A DNA stretch of 34,632 nt, from contig PDQT01000139.1 of NCBI GenBank assembly GCA_002747875.1, positions 1 to 34,632 of the forward strand. Reading direction: 5' to 3'. The position numbers and the translations under genes are program-made. Positions 7,101-19,385 of the stretch are shown in pieces. The first letter of the stretch is position 1. Every line of letters begins with the position of its first letter. Under the pieces are notes generated by a model. The model was given only the letters and a program-made list of their open reading frames with translations. It was not told where the DNA came from and made no database searches. The stretch is from a bacterium DOLZORAL124_64_63 (GTDB lineage: Bacteria; Krumholzibacteriota; Krumholzibacteriia; LZORAL124-64-63).

Positions 7101-9218
7101 TCAGAACTCGGATTCTTCCTCGTCCAGGGTCTGGAAGCCCTTGTCCACGCCCTGGAAGTCGTGCAGCTGGCCGCCGTGCACGTCGCAGAACTTCTGGGGG
7201 TAGCTGCCGGGCAGGAACACTTCCAGCGCGGTGCTGTCGCAGCCCGTGGTGGCCAGCATGCCCGTGCGCAGGCAGACCTGCTCTTCCAGGATTCCCGGGG
7301 GACGGACGAAAGGTTCGTCCCCTTTTTCGTCGGTGATCTTGCCCATGAAATCGGCCCACACGGGCAGAGCCATGCGGCTGCCGGTGGCGCCGCGGCCCAT
7401 GGGCAGGGCCCGGTCGAAACCCACCCACACTCCGGCGCAGTAGCTGGGCGTGAAGCCGCAGAACCAGGCGTTGGTGCTTTCGTTGGTGGTGCCGGTCTTG
7501 CCGGCGCCCGTCTTGGTGAAACCGCGCCAGGACGCGCTGCGGGCCGTACCCTCCAGAATGGTGGTGCGCAGCAGGTTGGTCATGAGGTAGGCCTCGGCCG
7601 GGTCCAGGGCGTCCCGCTGCTGGATGCGCACCTCGTACAGGATCTCTCCGTCCGCGCTTTCCACCCGCGTGATCAGATGCTGCTTCGTGTAGACGCCGTG
7701 ATTGGCGAAGGTGCTGTAGGCGGCCACCACCTCCTTGAGGGTGACTTCGCCCGCGCCCAGGAACAGGGCCGGCACTCGGGGCAGAGGGGTGGTGAACCCC
7801 AGCTGCTTGACGTTCTCCAGGACCGGGGCCAGGCCGAAGTCCAGGTACAGCTTGGCCGTGGGGGTGTTCACGGAGCGGGTCAGGGCGTAGCGCAGGGTCA
7901 TCGGCCCCCGGAAGCGTCCGGAAAAGTTCTTGGGGCGCCACAGGCTGACGCCCGTGTCCAGCACGAAGGGCGTGTCCATCAGGATGCTGCAGGGCATGTA
8001 ATCGTGCTGCAGGGCCGTCAGGTAGACGAAGGGCTTGAAGATGGATCCCGGCTGGCGATTACCCTGCATGGCCAGGTTCCACTTGTAGTCCTCGAAGCTG
8101 CGCCCCCCCACCATCCCCAGGATGGCGCCCGTGCGCACGTTCTGCAGCAGCGCCGCGCCCTGCAGGTATTCCATGGTCTCGGGCTTTTCGCCAATGACGC
8201 GCAGGCTGTCGTAAATGGCCTTGGTCATCTCGTATTCGCGGGCTTCCTCTTCGGTCTTGAGGTGCTTCTCCAGGGCTTCTTCCATCCATATCTGGTACTG
8301 GGGCACCAGGGTGGTGTAGACCTTCAGCCCTTCCTTGTAGAGCTTGGTGGCTCCGAACTCCCGCTCCAGATCCTTGCGCACTTCCTCCACGAAGTAGGCC
8401 GCGAAACCGGCGCTGACCATGGCCTCGCTATCCACGCTGCGGGGGTGCACCTCGGTGGCGCCGATGGCCTCGGCCTCATCCCGGGACAGGTAGCCCGCGG
8501 CGATCATCGTTTCCAGCACGGTGGCCCGCCGCCGGTAGGCGTTCTCCAGATGGGTGAAGGGGCTGTAGCGTTCGGGCAGTTGGATCATGCCGGCCATCAT
8601 GGTGGCCTCGGCATCGTTCAGATCCCAGACGTTCTTGCCGAAGAAGGTGTGGCTGGCCGCCTGCACACCGTACGCGCCCTTGCCCAGGTAAATCTCGTTG
8701 AGGTACATGGCCAGGATCTCGTCCTTGGTGTAGATCTGCTCGATCTGCACCGCCAGGATCATCTCCTGCAGCTTGCGCTTGTACTTCTTTTCCAGGGTCA
8801 GGAAGAGGTTGCGGGCCAGCTGCTGGGTCAGCGTGGAGGCCCCGTGCCGCTGACCGCGCACGATGTTGTAGTAGATGACCCCGGCCAGGCGCCGGGCGTC
8901 GATGCCGTAATGGTCGTAGAAGCGCCGGTCCTCGATGGAGATGACGGCCTCCTGGAGGCGCCGGGGAATACGGCTGAGGGGCACCAGGGTCCGGTTCTCG
9001 GTGTAGAACTCCCGCAGGGTGTCCCCGTTGGCCGCGAAGATGATGGTCTTCACGGGCGATTCGATGGTCTGCAGGGATTCCAGGCTGGGCAGATCTCGGC
9101 TGAGATATTCGACACCATATATAGTGGCGGCCACCGATCCCAGAACCAGCAACAGGACCAGCACGAGAAAGGCTCGCACGAAGGTGGTGGGGATCGTCAG
9201 GTTCAAAAAGCGGCGCAT
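7101..9218 (-). CDS. mrcA: Class A penicillin-binding protein (PBP1A type), glycosyltransferase and transpeptidase
   Basis: The product is 705 aa. It should polymerise and cross-link peptidoglycan at the outer face of the inner membrane. One N-terminal membrane anchor spans about residues 14-34. The GT51 glycosyltransferase domain includes SIEDRRFYDHYGID with catalytic Glu-96, GASTLTQQLARN, and KRKLQEMILAVQIE. The transpeptidase domain has S392-IFK (SxxK), S449-VN (SxN) and K574-TG (KTG), so all catalytic residues are present. The C-terminal part beyond about residue 590 is short, with Cys-rich VCLRTGMLATTGCDS, as in the PBP1A/Pbp1C-like subgroups. Start ATG at 9218 has GGAGGAG at 9227-9221. 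The gene converges on deoA with a 57-base gap that holds no obvious terminator. Confidence 0.95.
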   Translation of the reverse strand: MRRFLNLTIPTTFVRAFLVLVLLLVLGSVAATIYGVEYLSRDLPSLESLQTIESPVKTIIFAANGDTLREFYTENRTLVPLSRIPRRLQEAVISIEDRRFYDHYGIDARRLAGVIYYNIVRGQRHGASTLTQQLARNLFLTLEKKYKRKLQEMILAVQIEQIYTKDEILAMYLNEIYLGKGAYGVQAASHTFFGKNVWDLNDAEATMMAGMIQLPERYSPFTHLENAYRRRATVLETMIAAGYLSRDEAEAIGATEVHPRSVDSEAMVSAGFAAYFVEEVRKDLEREFGATKLYKEGLKVYTTLVPQYQIWMEEALEKHLKTEEEAREYEMTKAIYDSLRVIGEKPETMEYLQGAALLQNVRTGAILGMVGGRSFEDYKWNLAMQGNRQPGSIFKPFVYLTALQHDYMPCSILMDTPFVLDTGVSLWRPKNFSGRFRGPMTLRYALTRSVNTPTAKLYLDFGLAPVLENVKQLGFTTPLPRVPALFLGAGEVTLKEVVAAYSTFANHGVYTKQHLITRVESADGEILYEVRIQQRDALDPAEAYLMTNLLRTTILEGTARSASWRGFTKTGAGKTGTTNESTNAWFCGFTPSYCAGVWVGFDRALPMGRGATGSRMALPVWADFMGKITDEKGDEPFVRPPGILEEQVCLRTGMLATTGCDSTALEVFLPGSYPQKFCDVHGGQLHDFQGVDKGFQTLDEEESEF

Positions 9219-9268
9219 GGCTCCTCCAGGCCGTGGTGGCAGGGCTCCGTCGTGAAGAATTCCCGCCT

Positions 9269-9274
9269 AATATA
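9269..9274 (-). promoter_or_regulatory. Candidate -10 element of mrcA
   Basis: TATATT on the minus strand lies 50 bases before the mrcA start, in an AT-rich island within GC-rich sequence. No convincing -35 hexamer accompanies it. Confidence 0.35.
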
Positions 9275-9608
9275 ACCCGTCCGGGGAAAAGAATGCCAGT
9301 CCAGACAGGCCCCGCGGGGTTACCAAAGGGGAAGTGGCGGGTCGCCCGGGCCGACAAATCCGGGAAAGACGGGGGGCCTTGACGCGGTCCGCATGTCCGG
9401 CCGGGCACCCTCCGGGAGTGCTCGGGGTAGGGAGGAGGGCCATGCGGGCGGGGGCTTTTGTGGGGATTCGGGGGATAGGAAAGGGCTCAGAGGCCGGTGG
9501 CGAGGCCCAAAAAAGATGGGTTTCCGGTGGTCGGGAGGGTCCAGCTGTTCTTGAATGTGTCATGCAGGTGGCTGAAAATAGCCGCTAATGGGCGATTTGG
9601 CGCGATTT
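9275..9608. other. Intergenic stretch without a gene; G-run cluster on the plus strand
   Basis: About 330 bases between the mrcA upstream region and the rRNA promoters. Short frames on both strands here have compositionally biased, unrecognisable products and no good ribosome binding site, so I call no gene. Between 9424 and 9454 the plus strand has runs GGGG, GGG, GGG, GGG and GGGGG with loops of 1-6 bases, which fits the usual G-quadruplex pattern. Confidence 0.6.
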
Positions 9609-9668
9609 CAAAAAAAATAAAAAAAATGCCTATTTCTTTTTGACACTTGGGGGGTGGGAGCGTAGATT
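9609..9668 (+). promoter_or_regulatory. rRNA operon promoter P1
   Basis: TTGACA (9640-9645), a 17-base spacer and TAGATT (9663-9668). An A-tract at about 9609-9626 lies upstream at the place of an UP element. The bases after the -10 are GC-rich (GCGTCCCC), as in discriminators of stringently controlled rRNA promoters. Confidence 0.75.
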
Positions 9669-9789
9669 GCGTCCCCGTTGCCCGAGTGAACAACACTGCA
9701 TCGGCAGGACGCTCATCGGGCAATCGCTTCTCTCAAAGCCTCGAAATGGTTCCGCCAGATCAAGGTGAACAGGGAAGCGGCTCGAGGGT

Positions 9790-9840
9790 CAGAAAAAAGT
9801 GAAAAAAAACATTGACACTTTTTCAGACCTTGAGTACTTT
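9790..9840 (+). promoter_or_regulatory. rRNA operon promoter P2
   Basis: TTGACA (9812-9817), a 17-base spacer and TACTTT (9835-9840), preceded by an A-rich UP-like tract (9790-9811). It repeats the layout of P1 exactly 172 bases downstream. The expected transcription start is near 9847. Confidence 0.8.
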
Positions 9841-9846
9841 ACCTCT

Positions 9847-9861
9847 CCCCTCGCGGAGGGG
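9847..9861 (+). other. Stem-loop at the predicted 5' end of the P2 transcript
   Basis: CCCCTC and GAGGGG pair over a three-base GCG loop. The stem starts where P2 transcripts should begin, so the RNA could carry a 5'-terminal hairpin. Confidence 0.5.
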
Positions 9862-9889
9862 ACCAGCGGCAGCGACTGACTGGTTCAGA

Positions 9890-9931
9890 TCTTTGACAAC
9901 AGAATAGCGTGCGAGAGCCTTTAAGCAATTC
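9890..9931 (+). other. boxA-like element and 5' arm of the 16S processing stem
   Basis: TCTTTGACAAC at 9890-9900 resembles boxA antitermination elements and is repeated before 23S. It is followed by AGAATAGCGTGCGAG (9901-9915), the exact complement of 11662-11676 downstream of 16S. After one mismatch, GCC pairs with 11658-11660; after a bulge, CAATTC (9926-9931) pairs with 11650-11655. Enclosing 16S in a long duplex is the standard substrate for RNase III. Confidence 0.8.
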
Positions 9932-10041
9932 TGAGAGCGTCTCGGAACGCGCGGATGGGGCGACGGCCTTCGGGTCTCGAACCGGAAACGCACTGAGATG
10001 TCTTTGCGAAAAAAACAGGAAATTTCCTGTTGTTATATTTG

Positions 10042-11605
<1,564 letters not shown>

Positions 11606-11649
11606 AGTAAACCAACCAGGCCTTGCCTGGATCTGGTTACGGTAGAACG

Positions 11650-11676
11650 GAATTGTTGGCACTCGCACGCTATTCT
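11650..11676 (+). other. 3' arm of the 16S processing stem
   Basis: GAATTG (11650-11655), GGC (11658-11660) and CTCGCACGCTATTCT (11662-11676) are complementary to 9926-9931, 9917-9919 and 9901-9915 in the leader. The arm lies between 16S and tRNA-Ile, as expected for RNase III release of the 16S precursor. Confidence 0.8.
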
Positions 11677-11716
11677 CTTGCCAAAGGCTGGACTTTGGTT
11701 CAGTCGCTGGTTTGTT

Positions 11717-11793
<77 letters not shown>

Positions 11794-11812
11794 GCTTTTT
11801 AGGCAGCTCAAT

Positions 11813-11888
11813 GGGGATATAGCTCAGTTGGGAGAGCATCGGCTTTGCAAGCCGGGGGTCATCGGTTCGAACCCGATTATCTCCACCA
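11813..11888 (+). tRNA. tRNA-Ala (anticodon TGC)
   Basis: The gene is 76 nt with encoded CCA. Acceptor GGGGATA pairs with TATCTCC and includes the G3-T70 (G-U) pair that identifies alanine tRNAs. Anticodon TGC is at 11846-11848 in loop TTTGCAA, and the T loop is TTCGAAC. It follows tRNA-Ile by 19 bases. Confidence 0.97.
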
Positions 11889-11910
11889 ATTTGATGGCCT
11901 GGCATGAGAA

Positions 11911-11945
11911 TTATTGTTCTTTGACAACCGAATATGGAGAGTAGC
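11911..11945 (+). other. boxA-like element within the 5' arm of the 23S processing stem
   Basis: This arm pairs almost completely with 15026-15061 after 23S. GAATATGGAGAGTAGC (11930-11945) is an exact 16-base match to 15026-15041. After one mismatch, TTTGACAAC (11920-11928) matches 15043-15051, and TTATTG at the outer end pairs again with one bulge and a G-U pair between. TCTTTGACAAC at 11918-11928 repeats the leader element at 9890-9900. Confidence 0.85.
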
Positions 11946-11975
11946 ACATTGAGATACACTCTAAGCTTGACTTTT

Positions 11976-14974
<2,999 letters not shown>

Positions 14975-15025
14975 TCTTCTTTTCTTTCGGGAAAAGATGT
15001 TCGCCAAGCAAAGAGCGTGTCTCAC

Positions 15026-15061
15026 GCTACTCTCCATATTCAGTTGTCAAAAGGACAATAA
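15026..15061 (+). other. 3' arm of the 23S processing stem
   Basis: Complement of 11911-11945, lying between 23S and 5S. Further weaker pairing continues toward the gene (15003-15025 with about 11949-11970), so 23S would sit at the end of a stem of more than 50 pairs. Confidence 0.82.
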
Positions 15062-15067
15062 CGTCTT

Positions 15068-15183
15068 TTCGGCGGCGATAGCGCAAAGGCACCACCTGGT
15101 CCCATTCCGAACCCAGTAGTGAAACTTTGTTGCGCCGATGGTACTGCAGGGTCGCCCCTGTGGGAGAGTAGGTAACCGCCGGA
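15068..15183 (+). rRNA. rrf: 5S ribosomal RNA
   Basis: About 116 bases. Helix I forms between TTCGGCGG (15068-15075) and CCGCCGGA (15176-15183). The conserved CCATTCCGAACCCAG lies in loop B/C and GGGAGAGTAGGTA near the 3' end. It is the last gene of the rRNA operon. Confidence 0.94.
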
Positions 15184-15190
15184 TTCTTCA

Positions 15191-15226
15191 AAGGCCCTGG
15201 GCATATGCTCAGGGCCTTTTTTTTTT
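15191..15226 (+). terminator. rRNA operon intrinsic terminator
   Basis: AAGGCCCTG (15191-15199) pairs with CAGGGCCTT (15210-15218), and T residues run on to 15226. It is eight bases after 5S. Confidence 0.93.
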
Positions 15227-15312
15227 GGTGTGCGCGTCTGGGGGCTTATCTTGGGCGCGGGGAAGAGGGCTTTCATCAGTTCAATTCAGGTCTGAAAAGA
15301 AAGAAGGTTGGC

Positions 15313-17628
15313 ATGGATTTCCAGGCCGTGACGCGGTGCCTGCTCGGGGCGGAAAATCGTACTCACCAGCTCCAGGATGACAAGGCCGTTCGTCTCAACG
15401 AAATAGAAATGTATGAACTGATGGACCGGGCGGGTCTGAAACCCTGTGCCGGTTTTTTTCTGCCCCTAGGGGAAGGAGAATCCCAGGGTGAAGACTGGGC
15501 GCGACAGGCCCTGGCCATGGCCGAACCCACCGGGCGGATGCTTCTGAAGGTGGTGGGGCGTGAGATCCTGCACAAGACCGACGTGGGGGGCGTGGCCGTC
15601 CTCAAGGTGGAAGGCATGACGGTTTCCGACCTTCTTCAGCGTGTCCGGGAAATGCGACAAACCTTGATCGATGGTGGGTTGGCCGATTCCGTGGAGGGTT
15701 TTCTGGCCGGGGAGTTTGTGCCCCACAGCCCCAACACGCCCGGGCAGGAGGTCTTGTTGAGTCTGAAGCAGGATCCGGCCTTCGGGCCGTGCGTGGTGGT
15801 GGGCGTGGGCGGCACCCTGACCGAATGGTACGGCAAGGGAACCCAGGGTCAAAGCACCCTGATTCTGCCGGCGTCGGGCATGGAAGAAGCAACCGTCGAA
15901 AAGGCGTTGGAAAGCCATCCGCTGCTCAGTTTGCTGTGTGTGCCTTCTCGTCTTTACCGCCAGGCGCCCCTCGAGACCCGGGACTTGGTGCACTGGATCA
16001 TGGCCCTGGGACAGTTGGGGGCCTATTTCGGACCAGGTGGTCCGGGGGAATACACCCTGGAAGAACTGGAAATCAACCCGGCCGTGGCCACGGAAAAGGG
16101 CCTGACCGCCCTGGACGGGGTGGGCCTGGTGAGCCGCCGCAAGTGGCGGTTGGAACCTCGGCCGGTGCAGAAAATTCAGCCTCTGTTGAATCCCCGTAGC
16201 GCGGTGATTCTGGGCGTCAGCGCCAAGGGAAGCAACCCGGGGCGGGTTATTCTGGAGAACCTCAAGCGCAGTGACGGAGTGGATTCGCAGCGACTGTACG
16301 TGGTGCATCCGAAGGAAAGTTCCATCGCCGGGGTTCCCTGTTTCGCTTCCGTGGCCGCCGTCCCTGAAAAATGCGACCTGGCCGTGGTGTCGGTTCCCGC
16401 CCAGGGAGCCCTGGAGGCCATCAATCAACTGGTGGAACAGGATAAGGCGGAATCCATCATCCTCATCCCCGGCGGTTTTGCCGAGGCGGGAGAAAAGGAC
16501 TTGGCCGAGCGCATCGAGAACGTTCTGCTGGAAGGCCATCGCCAACCCGGGGGCGGGCCGGTCATGGTGGGGGGCAACTGCCTGGGCATTGTGAGCCGCA
16601 ACCAGTACAACACCTTCTTCCTGCCCCATTATAAATTGCCCTTCAATCCGGGGGCGGGTGAAAACCTGGCCGTGGTGAGCCAGTCAGGCGCTTACGCCGT
16701 GACCTTCGCCAGCAACTATGACGGCATCATCAACCCGCGGGCCAGCATCAGCTTCGGCAACCAGATGGACCTGACGGTCAGCGATTTCGTGGAGCACTTC
16801 ACCGCGATCGAGGGCGTGAACGTGATCGCCTGCTACGTGGAGGGTTTCCGCAGCGGAGACGGGCTGCGCTTCCTGGAGAAGGCGCGGCTGGCTCGGCAGG
16901 CGGGCAAGACCGTCATCATTTTCAAAGCCGGCAAGACGGCCCTGGGCGCCAAAGCGGCGGCCTCCCACACCGCGTCCTTGGCCGGGGATTACGCCGTGGC
17001 CAAGTCCTGCCTGGAATCGGCGGGCATCGTGGTGGCCGAGACCCTGGATGATTTCGAGGACCTGATCAAAACCTTCACCCTGCTGGCGGGGAAGCGCTAC
17101 CGGGGCAACCGGGTGGGGATCATCAGCAACGCCGGCTTCGAGTGCAGCGCGGTGATGGACCAACTGCAGGGGCTGAAGCTGGCGACCTTCGATGCCCCGA
17201 GCCAGAAGGTGCTGGATGAGGTGCTGCCCTCCTACACCCACCGCGCCAACCCCATTGATTGCACACCCATAACGGCCACAGGGGCTTTCTGCGACAGTTG
17301 CCAGGCCCTCATGGACAGCGAGACGGTGGATGTGGCCATCCTGTCCTCGGTGCCCGTGACTCCGGCGCTGAACAATCTGCCGGCGGATGCGGAGGGCAGG
17401 CATCGCGAAGACATGGCGGCCGCGGACTCCCAGCCCAGCCGCATGATTGCCATTTGCCAGGCTTCTTCTAAACCCGCGGTCATCGCGGTCGATTCCGGAA
17501 GAATCTTCGAGCCCATGCGCCACATGATCGAAAAGGCGGGCATTCCTGTTTTCCGGAAAATTGACCGGGCGGCGCGGGCCCTGGCCACCTACTGCAACGC
17601 CGTGTCCTCCAGTCGGGGAGAAAATTGA
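15313..17628 (+). CDS. NDP-forming acyl/acetate-CoA ligase, fused, ATP-grasp half first
   Basis: The product is 771 aa from the ATG at 15313 (AGAAGG seven bases upstream; the frame runs further up but only through the terminator region). The family makes acyl-CoA, or in reverse ATP plus free acid, through phosphohistidine intermediates. Residues about 1-285 are the ATP-grasp (beta) half, with LKVVGREILHKTDVGGVAVL (78-97) containing His-87 of the conserved HK(S/T)D motif. Residues about 286-420 are the CoA-binding Rossmann part (LLNPRSAVILGVSAKG). The rest is succinyl-CoA-ligase-like: VVSQSGAYAVTFAS, FGNQMDLTVSDFVEHF, and SHTASLAG with His-552, the expected phosphorylated His (usually SHTGSLAG). 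Most fused relatives have the CoA-binding half first, so the order is inverted. Substrate is unknown. The stop overlaps the sppA start (TGATG). Confidence 0.9.
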   Translation: MDFQAVTRCLLGAENRTHQLQDDKAVRLNEIEMYELMDRAGLKPCAGFFLPLGEGESQGEDWARQALAMAEPTGRMLLKVVGREILHKTDVGGVAVLKVEGMTVSDLLQRVREMRQTLIDGGLADSVEGFLAGEFVPHSPNTPGQEVLLSLKQDPAFGPCVVVGVGGTLTEWYGKGTQGQSTLILPASGMEEATVEKALESHPLLSLLCVPSRLYRQAPLETRDLVHWIMALGQLGAYFGPGGPGEYTLEELEINPAVATEKGLTALDGVGLVSRRKWRLEPRPVQKIQPLLNPRSAVILGVSAKGSNPGRVILENLKRSDGVDSQRLYVVHPKESSIAGVPCFASVAAVPEKCDLAVVSVPAQGALEAINQLVEQDKAESIILIPGGFAEAGEKDLAERIENVLLEGHRQPGGGPVMVGGNCLGIVSRNQYNTFFLPHYKLPFNPGAGENLAVVSQSGAYAVTFASNYDGIINPRASISFGNQMDLTVSDFVEHFTAIEGVNVIACYVEGFRSGDGLRFLEKARLARQAGKTVIIFKAGKTALGAKAAASHTASLAGDYAVAKSCLESAGIVVAETLDDFEDLIKTFTLLAGKRYRGNRVGIISNAGFECSAVMDQLQGLKLATFDAPSQKVLDEVLPSYTHRANPIDCTPITATGAFCDSCQALMDSETVDVAILSSVPVTPALNNLPADAEGRHREDMAAADSQPSRMIAICQASSKPAVIAVDSGRIFEPMRHMIEKAGIPVFRKIDRAARALATYCNAVSSSRGEN

Positions 17629-19385
17629 TGAAGAAGTTCTGGATCGTGTTCCTGGTGATCGCCGTGTTGGTTGGCGGCGGTTTCGGCCTGCTGTGGATGT
17701 CGCTGTCCCAGATGGGGCAGACCGTGGCCATCGACGGGGGCGCTCTGATATGGCACGTGGGCGGGGCATTCCCCGAGGAGACGGATGACAGCTTCGTGGG
17801 ACAGCTGCAGGGGGGGGCTGAGACGACCCTCGGCGAGACCGTCATCGCCCTGCGCCGTGCCGCCAAGGACGAGCGTATCACGGGCTTGGTCATGGATATG
17901 CGGGCCGTGGAGACGGACTGGGCCAAGATCGATGAAATCCGTCGGGCCCTGGCTGTTTTCCGCGAGTCGGGCAAGCCCATCTACGCCTATTTCGACGGTG
18001 CCGGCACCCGCGAATACGCCCTGGCCTGCCAGGCGGACAAGATCTACATGTCCCCCGAGGCCAACCTGATGGTTCTGGGTATCTCCGCCGAGCTCAGCTT
18101 CATGAAGGACACGCTCGACAAGCTGGGCATGGAGGCGGATTTCATCCATGTGGGCAAGTACAAAAGCGCTCCCGAGCGCATGACCCGCACCGAAGCCACG
18201 GCGGCCAATCGAGAGATGATCGGGGCCATCGTGGATGAACGTTACGAGGGCTTGCTGGGCATGCTGACGGCGGGGCGCGGCGTCCCGCGCGAGCAGGCCC
18301 AGGCATGGGTGGATCGTGGCATGTTCGATGCCGTGACGGCCCTGGAAGATGGCCTGGTGGATGAAGCCCTTTACTTCGATGATGTGCTGGATCGCCATTT
18401 CTCCGACGACCAGACCACCGAATTCGACGATTATGTGCTGGACAAGCCCAAGCGGAAGGAAAGCTCCCACACCGTCGGCCTGGTCTACGCCACCGGCGTG
18501 ATCATGCCCGGGGAAAGCCGCTGGGACCGTTTCCAGGGCAAGATCGCCGGCAGCGAGACCATTGTGGAGGAGCTGCTGAGCATGGCCGATGATGACGATG
18601 TGGATATCGTCATCCTGCGGGTGGATAGCCCCGGCGGCAGCGCCATGGCCAGCGATCTGATCTGGGAGGCCGTGGGCCAGGTGCAGAAAAACAAACCCCT
18701 GATCGTGTCCATGAGCGGCATGGCGGCCAGCGGCGGCTACTATATCAGCTGCCGGGCCGACAGCATCTTCGCGGATCCGAGTACGCTTACCGGCAGCATC
18801 GGCGTCTACGCCGGCAAGATGAGCCGCAGGGGGCTGTACGAAAAGATCGGCGTCCACCGGGAGTTCATCACCCGGGGCGACAACGCCCTGCTCTTCAGCG
18901 ACGAGGGCGGCTTTACGGATGCCCAGCGGAAGCTGTTCCAGAACCAGATGGACCATTTCTACAAGCGTTTCCTGGCCAAGGTGGCCGAGGGCCGGGGCAT
19001 GGCTCCCGACGCCGTTCATGCTGTGGCCCAGGGCCGTGTCTGGACCGGTCAGCAGGCCCTGCAGGCCGGCCTGGTGGATGATCTGGGGGGCCTGTACCGC
19101 GCTCTGGATTCGGCCAAGTGGAGCCTGGGCCTGATCCCGGAGGACCCGGTCAATGTGGTCAGCTTCGGCGAGGAGATGAGCCCCCTGCAAAGGATGCTCC
19201 TGCAGTCCTTGCGGCAGGGGGGCGGTCTGGCCCGGATCGGCCACCGGCTGGGCCTTGACGCGGACGATTCCCTGCCCTTGGGCGCGGTGCTGACCAGCCT
19301 GCGCCAGGATGGCCTGCTGGCCGCGGTGGACTTGATGGATGGCCGCCCGGTGGCCATGCTGCCGTACGGACTCAAGGTGCGTTGA
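17628..19385 (+). CDS. sppA: Signal peptide peptidase SppA, 67 kDa type
   Basis: The product is 585 aa, similar to the long tandem-domain SppA of E. coli (618 aa). It degrades cleaved signal peptides in the membrane. An N-terminal membrane anchor covers about residues 4-26. Two S49 serine-protease domains follow: the first gives the catalytic Lys in GKYKSAPERM (Lys-179) and the second the nucleophile in SGMAASGGYYIS (Ser-368), followed by ADPSTLTGSIGVYAGK. The split Lys/Ser arrangement across domains is that of the 67 kDa form. The ATG at 17628 overlaps the preceding stop by one base; a TTG one codon earlier is less likely. Its 3' end overlaps the convergent lipoprotein gene by 14 bases. Confidence 0.95.
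   Translation: MKKFWIVFLVIAVLVGGGFGLLWMSLSQMGQTVAIDGGALIWHVGGAFPEETDDSFVGQLQGGAETTLGETVIALRRAAKDERITGLVMDMRAVETDWAKIDEIRRALAVFRESGKPIYAYFDGAGTREYALACQADKIYMSPEANLMVLGISAELSFMKDTLDKLGMEADFIHVGKYKSAPERMTRTEATAANREMIGAIVDERYEGLLGMLTAGRGVPREQAQAWVDRGMFDAVTALEDGLVDEALYFDDVLDRHFSDDQTTEFDDYVLDKPKRKESSHTVGLVYATGVIMPGESRWDRFQGKIAGSETIVEELLSMADDDDVDIVILRVDSPGGSAMASDLIWEAVGQVQKNKPLIVSMSGMAASGGYYISCRADSIFADPSTLTGSIGVYAGKMSRRGLYEKIGVHREFITRGDNALLFSDEGGFTDAQRKLFQNQMDHFYKRFLAKVAEGRGMAPDAVHAVAQGRVWTGQQALQAGLVDDLGGLYRALDSAKWSLGLIPEDPVNVVSFGEEMSPLQRMLLQSLRQGGGLARIGHRLGLDADDSLPLGAVLTSLRQDGLLAAVDLMDGRPVAMLPYGLKVR

Noticed and set aside
9267..9588. Two short overlapping frames upstream of the rRNA promoters (98 and 84 codons)
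   Set aside because: Biased composition, no family similarity, no good start site, and one overlaps the mrcA promoter region.
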